Source of the DNA: DASUPK01 sp963744105
GTDB taxonomy: Bacteria > Actinomycetota > Thermoleophilia > Solirubrobacterales > 70-9
Reading direction: 5' to 3'
NCBI GenBank assembly: GCA_963744105.1
Contig: CAVUSJ010000004.1
Coordinates: 434,001-498,000, forward strand
DNA length: 64,000 bases
Both the position numbers and the translations under genes were made by a program. This document shows, in pieces, positions 14,979-23,978 of the stretch (positions are counted from its first letter, which is position 1; each line of letters starts with the position of its first letter). The notes beneath the pieces were generated by a model that worked only from the letters and a program-made list of their open reading frames with translations, was not told the DNA's origin and did not search any database.

Positions 14979-17798
14979 GTGAGCAGCGATGGCTTCGGAG
15001 CGCGCGCCGAGCTCGACGTCTCGGGACGAAAGGTGGAGATCCACCGCCTGGACGCCCTACAGGAGCGCTTCGACGTCGCGCGGCTGCCGTACTCGCTGAA
15101 GGTCCTGCTCGAGAACGCGCTGCGCCTGGAGGACGGGACCTCGGTCACCTCGGATGACGTCGAGGCGATCGCGACCTGGGACGCCAAGGCCGAACCCTCC
15201 GTCGAGATCCCCTTCCAGCCCGCCCGCGTGCTGATGCAGGACTTCACCGGCGTCCCCGCCGTCGTCGACCTGGCGGCGATGAGAGATGCGATGGAGGATC
15301 TGGGCGGCAGTCCGAGCGCGATCAACCCGCAGGTGGACGTCGACCTGGTCATCGATCATTCGGTGCAGGTCGATGCCTTCGGCAACCAGAAGGCATTCGG
15401 GATCAACGAGGAGCGCGACTACGAGCGCAACGGGGAGCGCTACGCCTTCTTGCGCTGGGGTCAGACCGCGTTCGACAACTTCAGGGTGGTGCCGCCGGCG
15501 ACCGGCATCTGCCACCAGGTCAACCTCGAGTACCTGGGTCAGTGCGTCTACACCCGCAAGCAGGACGGGACCGAGCAGGCCTATCCCGACACGCTGGTCG
15601 GCACGGACTCCCACACGACGATGATCAACGGCCTCGGCGTGCTCGGCTGGGGCGTCGGCGGGATCGAGGCCGAGGCCGCGATGCTCGGCCAGCCGATCTC
15701 GATGCTGCTGCCTCAGGTGATCGGCTTCAGGCTGACCGGCGAGCTCCCTGAGGGCGCCACGGCCACCGATCTCGTCCTCACCGTCACGGAGATGCTCCGC
15801 GAGAAGGGCGTCGTCTCGAAGTTCGTCGAGTTCTTCGGCCCGGGAATCGCCGACCTCGGTCTCGCCGACCGGGCGACCATCGGCAACATGTCGCCGGAGT
15901 TCGGCTCGACCTGCGCGATCTTCCCGATCGACGCCGAGACGCTCCGCTACCTGGAGTTCACCGGCCGGCCCACCGAGCAGATCGAGCTCGTCGACGCCTA
16001 CACGCGCGAGCAGGGGCTGTTCCACGAGCCCGACTCCGAGGACGCGACCTACAGCGACACGCTGGAGCTCGACCTCGGCGAGGTCGAGCCGAGCATCGCC
16101 GGTCCGAAGCGGCCCCAGGACCGGATCGCGCTCACCAATGCGAAGCCGGCCTTTCTGGAGGCGATGCAGGATTGGGACCCCGATGCCGGCGAGGAGCTCA
16201 CCAACATGCTCGACCAGGCGATCGACGAGAGCTTCCCGGCCTCCGACCCGCCGGCGGAGGACCACGACGGTGAGAACGGCAAGCCGCGCAGGGCCGGCCT
16301 CACCGCCGTCGCGGAGGAGCGCAAGACGAGCGACTGCGTGACGGTTCAGCTCGACGACGGCCAGTCCGTCGAGCTCGATCACGGCATGGTCGTGATCGCG
16401 GCGATCACGAGCTGCACCAACACCTCCAACCCCTCCGTCATGCTCGGCGCTGGGCTGCTTGCCAAGAAGGCGGTGGAGCGCGGGCTCGCGCGCAAGCCCT
16501 GGGTGAAGACCTCGCTGGCGCCCGGCTCGACCGTGGTCACCGAGTACCTGGAGAAGGCGGGTCTCAACAAGTACCTGGACCAGCTCCAGTTCAACCTCGT
16601 CGGCTACGGCTGCACGACCTGCATCGGGAACTCCGGGCCCCTCCCAAAGGAGATCTCGGAGGCCGTCAACGACAACGACCTGGTCGTCTGCTCGGTGCTA
16701 TCGGGGAACCGCAACTTCGAGGGCCGGATCAACCCAGATACGCGCGCCAACTACCTGGCCTCGCCGCCGCTGGTGGTCGCCTACGCGCTCGCAGGCCGGA
16801 TGGACATCGACCTGACCAGCGAGCCCGTCGGCCGTGACTCCGACGACCAGCCCGTCTACCTCTCGGACATCTGGCCGAGCTCCCAGGAGATCAAGCAGGT
16901 CGTGGGCGAGGCGGTTCGCGCCGACATGTTCACCAAGAGCTACGCCGATGTCTTCACCGGCGACAAGCGCTGGAAGGGGATCGAGGTCCCCGAGGGCGAC
17001 AGCTACACGTGGCCCGACTCGACCTACGTGCGCAAGCCGAGCTTCTTCGAGGGCATGGATCCGGAGCCGAAGCCGGTCGAGCCGATCGAGGGCGCTCGCG
17101 TGCTCGCCGTCCTCGGCGACTCCGTCACCACCGACCACATCTCGCCGGCGGGCGCGATCAAGAAGGACAGCCCGGCCGGAAGGTGGCTCCAGGAGCAGGG
17201 GGTGGAGGTCCGAGACTTCAACTCCTACGGGTCGCGCCGCGGCAACCACGAGGTGATGATTCGCGGCACCTTCGCCAACGTCCGCCTGCGAAACAAGCTC
17301 GTGGAGCGCGAAGGCGGCTTCACCCAGCACTTCTCCTCATCAGGAGATTCGGGCGAGGAGACGACGATCTACGAGGCGGCGATGAAATACGCCGACGAGG
17401 GCGTTCCACTCGTCGTGGTGGCCGGCAAGGAGTATGGCTCGGGCTCATCGCGCGACTGGGCGGCGAAGGGAACGAACCTGCTCGGGGTGCGCGCCGTGAT
17501 CGCCGAGAGCTTCGAGCGGATCCACCGCTCCAACCTGATCGGGATGGGGGTGCTGCCGTTGCAGTTCCCCGAGGGCCAGTCGATCGACTCGCTGGGGCTC
17601 ACCGGCGAGGAGACGTTCGACGTCGGCGACCTGCAGAATGGCGAGGCGAAGACGGTCGAGGTCACCGCGCATCGCGAGGGCGGCGAGGACGTCACCTTCG
17701 AGGCGACGGTGCGGATCGATACGCCGAACGAGGTCAGCTACTTCCAGAACGGCGGCATTCTCCACCGCGTGCTGCGGGACCTGAAGTCCCACTTCTAG
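14979..17798 (+). CDS. acnA: aconitate hydratase (AcnA/IRP1 type)
   Basis: TCA-cycle enzyme converting citrate to isocitrate with a [4Fe-4S] cluster; 939 residues, GTG start. Cluster ligands are Cys479 in ITSCTNTSNPS, and Cys545 and Cys548 in GYGCTTCIGN. The substrate-binding GSSRDWAAKG loop is near residue 827. Between the first domains and the cluster region lies an acidic insert (about 400-450) containing DESFPASDPPAED, a sequence type otherwise seen in small stand-alone actinobacterial proteins. A CATACT hexamer ends 6 nt before the GTG and there is no Shine-Dalgarno, suggesting a leaderless mRNA. Citrate synthase (35781) and oxoglutarate dehydrogenase (19138) lie nearby in separate units. 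Confidence 0.96.
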   Translation: MSSDGFGARAELDVSGRKVEIHRLDALQERFDVARLPYSLKVLLENALRLEDGTSVTSDDVEAIATWDAKAEPSVEIPFQPARVLMQDFTGVPAVVDLAAMRDAMEDLGGSPSAINPQVDVDLVIDHSVQVDAFGNQKAFGINEERDYERNGERYAFLRWGQTAFDNFRVVPPATGICHQVNLEYLGQCVYTRKQDGTEQAYPDTLVGTDSHTTMINGLGVLGWGVGGIEAEAAMLGQPISMLLPQVIGFRLTGELPEGATATDLVLTVTEMLREKGVVSKFVEFFGPGIADLGLADRATIGNMSPEFGSTCAIFPIDAETLRYLEFTGRPTEQIELVDAYTREQGLFHEPDSEDATYSDTLELDLGEVEPSIAGPKRPQDRIALTNAKPAFLEAMQDWDPDAGEELTNMLDQAIDESFPASDPPAEDHDGENGKPRRAGLTAVAEERKTSDCVTVQLDDGQSVELDHGMVVIAAITSCTNTSNPSVMLGAGLLAKKAVERGLARKPWVKTSLAPGSTVVTEYLEKAGLNKYLDQLQFNLVGYGCTTCIGNSGPLPKEISEAVNDNDLVVCSVLSGNRNFEGRINPDTRANYLASPPLVVAYALAGRMDIDLTSEPVGRDSDDQPVYLSDIWPSSQEIKQVVGEAVRADMFTKSYADVFTGDKRWKGIEVPEGDSYTWPDSTYVRKPSFFEGMDPEPKPVEPIEGARVLAVLGDSVTTDHISPAGAIKKDSPAGRWLQEQGVEVRDFNSYGSRRGNHEVMIRGTFANVRLRNKLVEREGGFTQHFSSSGDSGEETTIYEAAMKYADEGVPLVVVAGKEYGSGSSRDWAAKGTNLLGVRAVIAESFERIHRSNLIGMGVLPLQFPEGQSIDSLGLTGEETFDVGDLQNGEAKTVEVTAHREGGEDVTFEATVRIDTPNEVSYFQNGGILHRVLRDLKSHF

Positions 17799-17816
17799 AC
17801 GATTCGTCGAGCCGTC

Positions 17817-17845
17817 TTGACCCCGGTGTGGGGTGCGGCTAGGCT
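17817..17845 (+). promoter_or_regulatory. predicted housekeeping promoter
   Basis: TTGACC (17817-17822), exactly 17 nt, then TAGGCT (17840-17845). It starts 18 bp after the aconitase stop and drives the small membrane-protein gene at 17903, whose own GGAGG site fits a leadered transcript of about 50 nt. Confidence 0.55.
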
Positions 17846-17902
17846 CGACCCGCCGGCGAGGGGCACGGCGATGGGGAAGATCCGACGTGGCGAGGAGGTC
17901 AC

Positions 17903-18220
17903 GTGGGCGTTCTCAGCGCATTGCGCCCAGGACACTGGATCGGCCTGGGGTTGGTGGCGGCCCTGATCGCCACCGGCGCCTGGACCAACATCTTCGGCCT
18001 GCTCGGGGGAAATGCGAGCCAGGCGAAGCGTCTCAGCACCTGCCTCGAGCACCACGGAGTCAACATGGCCTCCCTGGCGACCAGCATCGGCGACCCGACG
18101 ACGCTGATGCGCGGCGCGAAGGCGACCGATCAGCTGATTCATCAGGCGGCTAAGAACAACCAGATCAAGAACGGCGAGGCGCGGACCGTGATGACCTGTC
18201 TCCACCGCATCGATCACTGA
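17903..18220 (+). CDS. small membrane-anchored protein of unknown function
   Basis: 105 residues, GTG start after a GAGGAGG ribosome-binding site. One hydrophobic helix spans about residues 11-33. The remaining soluble part has two cysteines (Cys47 and Cys98, in STCLEHHG and MTCLHRI) that could form a disulfide if exported. It has its own promoter (17817-17845). I do not recognise a family. Codon use and the strong ribosome-binding site support it being real. Confidence 0.6.
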   Translation: MGVLSALRPGHWIGLGLVAALIATGAWTNIFGLLGGNASQAKRLSTCLEHHGVNMASLATSIGDPTTLMRGAKATDQLIHQAAKNNQIKNGEARTVMTCLHRIDH

Positions 18221-18420
18221 GTGCCCCGACGCGCACCGCCGTCTCGGCGAGTGGCCCCCGATTCCCCTATTTGATTGGTCGCACGAAAAAATCGGCGTGG
18301 CGGGGCCGCGGGAGGCAGGGGGGTCCACACGGCCCGCGCCACGCCTGCGCGTCGGTAGCCAGGGAGGGATTTCCGACGCGATCGCTCCCGGAGGCGGGAC
18401 TGGCCCGGGAACGAGTCTTG

Positions 18421-18813
18421 TCAAGTTAGTAAGTCCTCCCGCCTCAATTGATTATTCCCCGTTTCGCCTTGCGGTGTCAACTCTGGCGCCCCGATTCCCC
18501 AGCCGCGGCGCTCGATCAGCTCGATTCCGATCACCGCGCCGACCGGTCCCAGCGGCGTGAGGGTCGCCGCGAGCAGCGGCCAGGGCGCCTCGCGCCGCAC
18601 GATCGCCCAGAGGATCAGCCCGCAGAGGCCGAGGTAGCCGATCCCGTGCAGCAGGCCGAACAGCGCGGTCTCCGACGGGTAGCCGGGCGCAATCCAGAAG
18701 AAGAGCAGGGCGGTGAACAGGCCGAGCTCGAACCAGGAGGCGATCTTCACCCAGTGGAAGAGCCGGCCAGGGACCGGTTTGGGAAGCGGATTCGCGCGGT
18801 CTGCCCTGGCCAT
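18421..18813 (-). CDS. DUF3817-type integral membrane protein
   Basis: 130 residues with three hydrophobic helices (about 25-47, 50-72, 78-98). The segments FHWVKIASWFELG and HGIGYLGLC match the DUF3817 family of small membrane proteins found across actinobacteria, function unknown. A TAGTTT hexamer lies 7 nt before the ATG on the minus strand and no Shine-Dalgarno is evident, suggesting leaderless translation. The 200 bp between this gene and 18220 contain no gene or clear RNA structure. Confidence 0.85.
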   Translation of the reverse strand: MARADRANPLPKPVPGRLFHWVKIASWFELGLFTALLFFWIAPGYPSETALFGLLHGIGYLGLCGLILWAIVRREAPWPLLAATLTPLGPVGAVIGIELIERRGWGIGAPELTPQGETGNNQLRREDLLT

Positions 18814-18916
18814 GCGACCGAAACTAGCGGGTAAGGAGGCTCGACACCCGGTCGGGGTGCTGGGGGGCGATCTTCATACCGTCGGTCCATAGTTCTGTGG
18901 ACGCCCCTTCTTCAAG

Positions 18917-19117
18917 ATGCCCGCCATGGAGCGATTCCACAGAGATCAGGGTTCCAACGTGAGCATGAGGAGGCTCGTGCGGTTGCAGCGCTCGTATCGG
19001 TGCGCGAGCTGCGACGCAGAACACCACTCCTGGGCTCGACTCAGCTCCTGTCCCGATTGCGGCCGCTCCCTCTCGGTGGCCGTGATCAGACGGGCAGCGC
19101 TCACGGGGCCGGTCTGA
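18917..19117 (+). CDS. small zinc-ribbon-like protein
   Basis: 66 residues with two CxxC knuckles (C-A-S-C and C-P-D-C-G) 14 residues apart, as in a zinc ribbon. The N-terminal half is basic. An internal start (GTG at about 18959 or ATG at 18965) is possible and would leave the knuckles intact. It converges on the oxoglutarate dehydrogenase gene. No function can be assigned; small size keeps confidence moderate. Confidence 0.5.
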   Translation: MPAMERFHRDQGSNVSMRRLVRLQRSYRCASCDAEHHSWARLSSCPDCGRSLSVAVIRRAALTGPV

Positions 19118-19137
19118 ACCGCTCAGGCCGGCGGCCG

Positions 19138-22100
19138 CTAGGCCGGATCCGCGCGGCCCATCAGGGCCGTGAGGACGATGCGCTCCTGCTCCTTGGTGTG
19201 GGCTACGGCGTAGCCCTCGCCCGGGCTCGCGCGCGGGGGCCGGCCGATGTAGCCGAGCTCGACGCCCTCGGGCAGTAGCTCCGGCATCCGCCGCTGCATG
19301 ACCGACCAGGCGCCCATGTTCCGCGGCTCCTCCTGGACCCAGACGATCTCCTTCAGGTTCGGGTAGCTCGCGATCGTCTCGGTGAGCTGCTCCTTGGCGA
19401 AGGGATAGAGGAGCTCGGCGCGGGCGATGGCGACGTTCTCGGTCTCCTCGCGCTTGGGAGCGGCGTCGATGTCGTAGTAGATCTTGCCGCTGCAGAGGAC
19501 GAGCCGCTCGACCTTGTCCTTGCGGTCCTTGGCGAGCGGGTCATCGAGGACGAACTCGAATGAGCCGGAGGTCAGGTCCTCGAGGGTCGAGGTGGCGCGG
19601 GGGAGACGGAGCAGGCCCTTCGGCGTGAAGACCACCATGGGCCGAGCCTTCTGGATGTGGGCCTGGCGTCTGAGCAGGTGGAAGTACTGGGCGGCCGTCG
19701 AGGGGTTGGCGAGCCTGATGTTGCCCTCGGCGGCGAGCTGGATGAACCGCTCGATGCGGGCGCTCGAGTGCTCGGGGCCGGCGCCCTCGTAGCCGTGCGG
19801 CAGAAGCAGCGTGAGCCGTGAGGTCTGGCCCCACTTCGCCTCGGCCGAGACGATGAAGCTGTCGATGATCACCTGCGCGGAGTTGCCGAAGTCTCCGAAC
19901 TGGGCCTCCCAGAGAATCAGGCTGTCGGGGGAGGCCGCCGAGTAGCCGTACTCGAAGCCGAGGCAGGCCGTCTCCGAGAGCGGGCTGTTGTGCAGCTCCA
20001 GCGGGGCGTTGGCCTCCGCCAGATTCTGGATCGGCGCGTAGCGCAGGCCGGTCTTCTCGTCGTGGAGGACCAGGTGGCGATTGGAGAACGTGCCGCGCTC
20101 CGTGTCCTGTCCCGTGAACCGCACGTGGACCTCTTCCGTCAGCATCGAAGCCAGCGCGAGCGCCTCGGCATGGCCGAACTCGATCCCGCCCTCGTTCATT
20201 GCGTCGAGGCGCTTGGAGAGCGGCTTGCGGAGCTTGCGGTGGATGGTGAAGCTGTCCGGGACCCGCAGCAGCTCCTCGTTCAGCTTGCGGAGCTTGTCTT
20301 CGGGGACCGCGGTCTCGACGCTCGGGCTGCGGGTTCGGTCGAGCTCACCGGTGCCGGTGGCGGTCGGGTCCGCGTAGTCGCCGGACTCGATCCTCTTGCG
20401 GAGATCATCGTGCGCCGCCCTGAGCGCCTTCTGCCGCTCGTTGTTTCGTTCCTCGACCTCATCGGGAGTGGCAATGCCTTCCTTGACGAGAGCCTCGGCG
20501 TAGAGCTGGCTGACGGGTGGGTGCTCCTTGATCTTGGCCGCCATCAGTGGCTGCGTGTACGCGGGCTCGTCTGTCTCGTTGTGGCCGAAGCGGCGGTAGC
20601 CGATCAGATCGATGACCACGTCCCGGCCCCAGCGCTCGCGGTAGGCCATCGCCAGCCGGACGCCGCCGAGGCACGCCTCCGGGTCGTCGGCGTTCACGTG
20701 GATGATCGGGACGTTGAAGCCCTTCGCCATGTCGGCCGCGTACGGGGTGGAGCGGCCCTCCTCCGGATCGGTGGTGAAGCCGATCTGGTTGTTCTGGATG
20801 ATGTGGATCGTGCCGCCGGTCGCGTAGCCCTTCAGCGACTGGAGGTTGAGCGTCTCGGCAACGACGCCCTGCGCCGGGAACGCGGCGTCGCCATGGAGGA
20901 GGACGGGCACGGCGGCCATCGGGTCGTGCTCGAGGCGCCCGTTCTGGCGGCTCGTCTGCGAGGCGCGCGCCGCGCCGGTCACGACCGGGTCCACGAACTC
21001 GAGGTGGCTCGGGTTGGGATAGAGCCGGACGCCGATCTCGGAGTCGTCGCGGGTCTTGTAGACCCCGCCGTGGCCGTAGTGGTATTTGACGTCGCCGGTG
21101 CCGCCGGTGGGGATCGCGGCCAGCGACTTGACCGCCTCGATCGCCTTGGCGCCCTCGAACTCGGCCAGGATCGCCTCGACCGGCCGGCCGATGTTGTGGG
21201 CGAGGACGGCCAGCCGGCCGCGGTGAGCCATGCCGATGACGACGTCGTGCGCGCCCTCGCTGTGCGCCATCTCGAAGACCTCGTCGAGCATCGGGACGAT
21301 GGCGTCGAGCCCCTCGACGGAGAACATCTTCTGGCCGAGATAGGCCTTCTCGAGGTAGCGCTCGAACCCGAACACGTGGATCAGGCGGTCGAGAAGCTGC
21401 TGCTTCTCCTCGGACTCGAGCGGCTTGCGGTGCCAGCCGGTCTCGATCATGTCCCGCAGCCACATTCGCTGCTGGTGCGAGGAGAGGTGCTCGATCTGGT
21501 ACGCGATCGTCCCGCAGTAGGCCTCGCGCATCCGGGGCAGGACCTCGAGCAGCGTCTCGCCCCCGACGCCGATGCGGAGGATCTCCGCCGGGATCTGCGC
21601 CATCAGCTCGGGCGTCAGGTTCAGGGTCTCGGGCTGGATCGCCGGATCGCCCTTGGGCTCCGAGCCCAGCGGGTCGAGCCGGGCCGCCAGGTGCCCGTGG
21701 GTCCGATACGCCTTGAGCAGCGAGGTCGCGGCCTGGACGGCCTGGAGCAGCTCCATGTTCGGCTTTGCGGAAACGCTGGGCGCCTGCGGGCCACCGGGCG
21801 CTCCGGGGGCAGCCAGGGGCGGCGCGGAGGCCGAGGCCGCGTGCGCCGTGGTGATGGGGTCCGGGCTGACGTCGAGGTCCCGGGCGACCGACTCGTAGAA
21901 GTCGTCCTCGCCCTGCAACAGCTCCTCGATCCGGCGCAAGAAGGATCCGGACTCCGCCCCTTGGATCACACGGTGGTCATAGGTGGAGGTCATCGTCATC
22001 ACCTTCGAGACCCCGAGCGCCTTGATCTTCTCCGGCGTCGCGTGCCTCCACTCGACCGGGTAGGCGAGCGAGCCGCAGGCGACGATCGTGCCCTGGCCCT

Positions 22101-23535
22101 CCAGCAGGCGCGGGACGGAGGCGACGGTCCCGAGGCCGCCGGGGTTGGTGAGGCTGATGTTCGTGCCCTGGAAGTCGTCTGCGGTGAGGCTGTTCTCCCG
22201 CGTCTTGGTGATCAGCTCCTCGTAGTAGGAGTGGAAGCCCTTGAAGTCCAGGCTGTCCGCGCCCTTGATGCAGGGGACCATCAGCGAGCGCTTGCCCTTG
22301 CGCTCGACGTCCACCGCGATGCCGAGGTTGACGCCCGTGGGCTCGATCACGAAGGGCTTGCCGTCCCGCTCCTCGAAGGCGCGACCCATCACGGACCAGT
22401 CCTCGGCGGCCTTGACGATGGCCCAGGCGATCAGGTGGGTGAAGCTCACCTTCATGCCGCGCTCCTTGAGGACGGCGTTGAGTGCCCTGCGCTTGGCGTC
22501 GAGGGTGTCCACGGCCAGCTCGCGGAAGGAGGTCGCCGTCGGAATCGAACGGCTTGCGTCCATCGCCTTGGCGAGCGTCGCGGCGGGGCCGCGGAGAGGC
22601 TGGGCCTCGCCCTCGGCCGCCTTCGCCGGTCCGGCCCCATCGCCGCCGTTGAGCACGTCGGCCTTGGTGATCTTGCCGCCGGGGCCGCTGCCCTTGACTC
22701 CGGCGAGATCGACGCCATTGGCCTGGGCCGCGCGGCGGGCGACGGGGGTCGCCCGGGCGTCCTGGTTGACGGCTTCGCCATCACCCGCCACGGCCTCGCC
22801 TTCGGCTGCGGCCGTATCGGGCGCGGGCGCGCTTGGCTTGGCAACCCTGGTCGTGTCTACCTCGCCCTTGGTCATCTCGGCGAGCGGCTTGCCAACGTCG
22901 ATCGTCTCGTCGGGGCCGACCAGGATCTTGGTGATGGTCCCGCTGGCGGGGGCGGGGACCTCGGCGTCGACCTTGTCGGTCGAGACCTCGACGACGGTGT
23001 CGCCCTCGGCGATCTGATCACCCTCCGAGACGTGCCACTCGAGCACGGTGCCCTCGGTGACGGACTCGCCCATCTCGGGCATGACGATCTCTAGCCCGCC
23101 GCCCTCCAGCTCCTTGCCGGCTGAGACCGAGGAGTCGTCGGTCGTGGCAGTCGCGGACTCTCCGGCACCGTTCGACCTGGCTTCGCCATCAGAAGAAGCG
23201 TCCTCGGAGCCGCCGCCATCCCGACCGGACGCTGTTTCGGCGGCGGCTACTGCGGGCGCTTCAACGTCCTTGGACGGAGCACCGCCGTTGGTGTCGATCT
23301 CGGCCATCGGCTTGCCGACCTCGATCTCCTCGTCGGGCTGGACCAGGATCTTGGTGACGGTGCCGGAGGCTGGGGCGGGGACCTCGGCGTCGACCTTGTC
23401 GGTCGAGACCTCGACCATCGTGTCGCCTTCCTCGACCGAATCACCCGCCGAGACATGCCACTCGAGCACGGTGCCTTCCGTCACCGACTCGCCCATCTCG
23501 GGCATCAAGAGTTGAACCTTTTGCTGAGTGGCCAT
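19138..23535 (-). CDS. kgd: multifunctional 2-oxoglutarate dehydrogenase: two lipoyl domains + E2 core + E1 fusion
   Basis: 1465-residue fusion of the TCA-cycle 2-oxoglutarate dehydrogenase complex. Order: lipoyl domain 1 (about 5-82, lipoyl-lysine Lys47 in STDKVDAE); acidic linker; lipoyl domain 2 (about 148-222, Lys188); linker; peripheral-subunit-binding domain (about 262-297, ATPVARRAAQANGVDL); E2 acyltransferase core (about 320-545, catalytic-type His521 in Y-D-H-R-V-I-Q-G); linker; thiamine-diphosphate E1 (about 590-1465, with MAHRGRL, GDAAFPAQG and NNQIGFTT). Known mycobacterial Kgd and corynebacterial OdhA have the E2-core/E1 fusion but lack lipoyl domains and recruit a separate E2. 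Here all E1 and E2 elements are in one chain; only E3 is missing. DHRxxQ rather than DHRxxD matches Kgd. The ribosome-binding site is GAGGGG before ATG. Confidence 0.96.
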   Translation of the reverse strand: MATQQKVQLLMPEMGESVTEGTVLEWHVSAGDSVEEGDTMVEVSTDKVDAEVPAPASGTVTKILVQPDEEIEVGKPMAEIDTNGGAPSKDVEAPAVAAAETASGRDGGGSEDASSDGEARSNGAGESATATTDDSSVSAGKELEGGGLEIVMPEMGESVTEGTVLEWHVSEGDQIAEGDTVVEVSTDKVDAEVPAPASGTITKILVGPDETIDVGKPLAEMTKGEVDTTRVAKPSAPAPDTAAAEGEAVAGDGEAVNQDARATPVARRAAQANGVDLAGVKGSGPGGKITKADVLNGGDGAGPAKAAEGEAQPLRGPAATLAKAMDASRSIPTATSFRELAVDTLDAKRRALNAVLKERGMKVSFTHLIAWAIVKAAEDWSVMGRAFEERDGKPFVIEPTGVNLGIAVDVERKGKRSLMVPCIKGADSLDFKGFHSYYEELITKTRENSLTADDFQGTNISLTNPGGLGTVASVPRLLEGQGTIVACGSLAYPVEWRHATPEKIKALGVSKVMTMTSTYDHRVIQGAESGSFLRRIEELLQGEDDFYESVARDLDVSPDPITTAHAASASAPPLAAPGAPGGPQAPSVSAKPNMELLQAVQAATSLLKAYRTHGHLAARLDPLGSEPKGDPAIQPETLNLTPELMAQIPAEILRIGVGGETLLEVLPRMREAYCGTIAYQIEHLSSHQQRMWLRDMIETGWHRKPLESEEKQQLLDRLIHVFGFERYLEKAYLGQKMFSVEGLDAIVPMLDEVFEMAHSEGAHDVVIGMAHRGRLAVLAHNIGRPVEAILAEFEGAKAIEAVKSLAAIPTGGTGDVKYHYGHGGVYKTRDDSEIGVRLYPNPSHLEFVDPVVTGAARASQTSRQNGRLEHDPMAAVPVLLHGDAAFPAQGVVAETLNLQSLKGYATGGTIHIIQNNQIGFTTDPEEGRSTPYAADMAKGFNVPIIHVNADDPEACLGGVRLAMAYRERWGRDVVIDLIGYRRFGHNETDEPAYTQPLMAAKIKEHPPVSQLYAEALVKEGIATPDEVEERNNERQKALRAAHDDLRKRIESGDYADPTATGTGELDRTRSPSVETAVPEDKLRKLNEELLRVPDSFTIHRKLRKPLSKRLDAMNEGGIEFGHAEALALASMLTEEVHVRFTGQDTERGTFSNRHLVLHDEKTGLRYAPIQNLAEANAPLELHNSPLSETACLGFEYGYSAASPDSLILWEAQFGDFGNSAQVIIDSFIVSAEAKWGQTSRLTLLLPHGYEGAGPEHSSARIERFIQLAAEGNIRLANPSTAAQYFHLLRRQAHIQKARPMVVFTPKGLLRLPRATSTLEDLTSGSFEFVLDDPLAKDRKDKVERLVLCSGKIYYDIDAAPKREETENVAIARAELLYPFAKEQLTETIASYPNLKEIVWVQEEPRNMGAWSVMQRRMPELLPEGVELGYIGRPPRASPGEGYAVAHTKEQERIVLTALMGRADPA
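22951..22992. repeat. 42-bp direct repeat, copy in lipoyl domain 2
   Basis: Identical to 23374-23415. It encodes the residues around the lipoyl-lysine of the second lipoyl domain of the oxoglutarate dehydrogenase fusion. Nucleotide identity over third positions suggests recent domain duplication or gene conversion. Confidence 0.8.
23374..23415. repeat. 42-bp direct repeat, copy in lipoyl domain 1
   Basis: Partner of 22951-22992, 423 bp away, in the first lipoyl domain. Sequence flanking the repeat is similar but not identical between the two domains. Confidence 0.8.
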
Positions 23536-23605
23536 TCCCCTCTACTAACTGTATGACGTTCCCTAAATCTGCTCTGCAGGAACCCTGGTCATGCTGGAGC
23601 CCCGG

Positions 23606-23887
23606 TCAACCGATTCGGGCGATCAAATCCACCGCGGGCCAGCCGTTCTCCCGGATGAACTCCCGCGTGGGCGCGACGGTCTCGCAGAAGGCGCAGGCGA
23701 TCTGGTCCGAGAAGCCCACCGGCCCCGACAGCGCCAGCGGCATGTCGCACTCCGGGCATGCCAGCGACCGCATTCCGAGCCAGGCCGCCCGCTCGGCGGG
23801 ACGGATCTCGACCCGAGCCGCCGCTGCGCGCAGCCGCTCATCCCGTTCCGGATCGAGATTGCTGGCCGGGTCGTAGAAGAGCCCCAC
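23606..23887 (-). CDS. small zinc-ribbon-like protein of unknown function
   Basis: 93 residues from GTG at 23887. A longer in-frame start at 23953 would run into the promoter region of the divergent reductase. Two CxxC knuckles (C44-P-E-C47 and C65-A-F-C68) fit a zinc ribbon. The N-terminal third is helical and charged, and the C-terminus ends with an E-N-G-W-P-A-V-D segment. It lies 70 bp upstream of the oxoglutarate dehydrogenase gene on the same strand. No named family recognised. Confidence 0.68.
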   Translation of the reverse strand: MGLFYDPASNLDPERDERLRAAAARVEIRPAERAAWLGMRSLACPECDMPLALSGPVGFSDQIACAFCETVAPTREFIRENGWPAVDLIARIG

Positions 23888-23978
23888 GTCTTGATTATTG
23901 CGCTGCGGGCATCTGGGCCGAGCGGCTGAGGGCGCCTGCGGTGTAAGTTCCACCCAGTTTGGATGGAGGAGGGGTGAG

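Noticed and set aside
18221..18420. Possible structured RNA between the small membrane protein and DUF3817 genes
   Set aside because: GC-rich with scattered short inverted repeats but no match to a class I know, no clear promoter and no U-rich terminator.
19990..23094. 1034-codon plus-strand frame opposite the oxoglutarate dehydrogenase fusion
   Set aside because: No recognisable domain; the minus strand has well-conserved E1/E2 and lipoyl motifs. Length reflects high GC with few stops.
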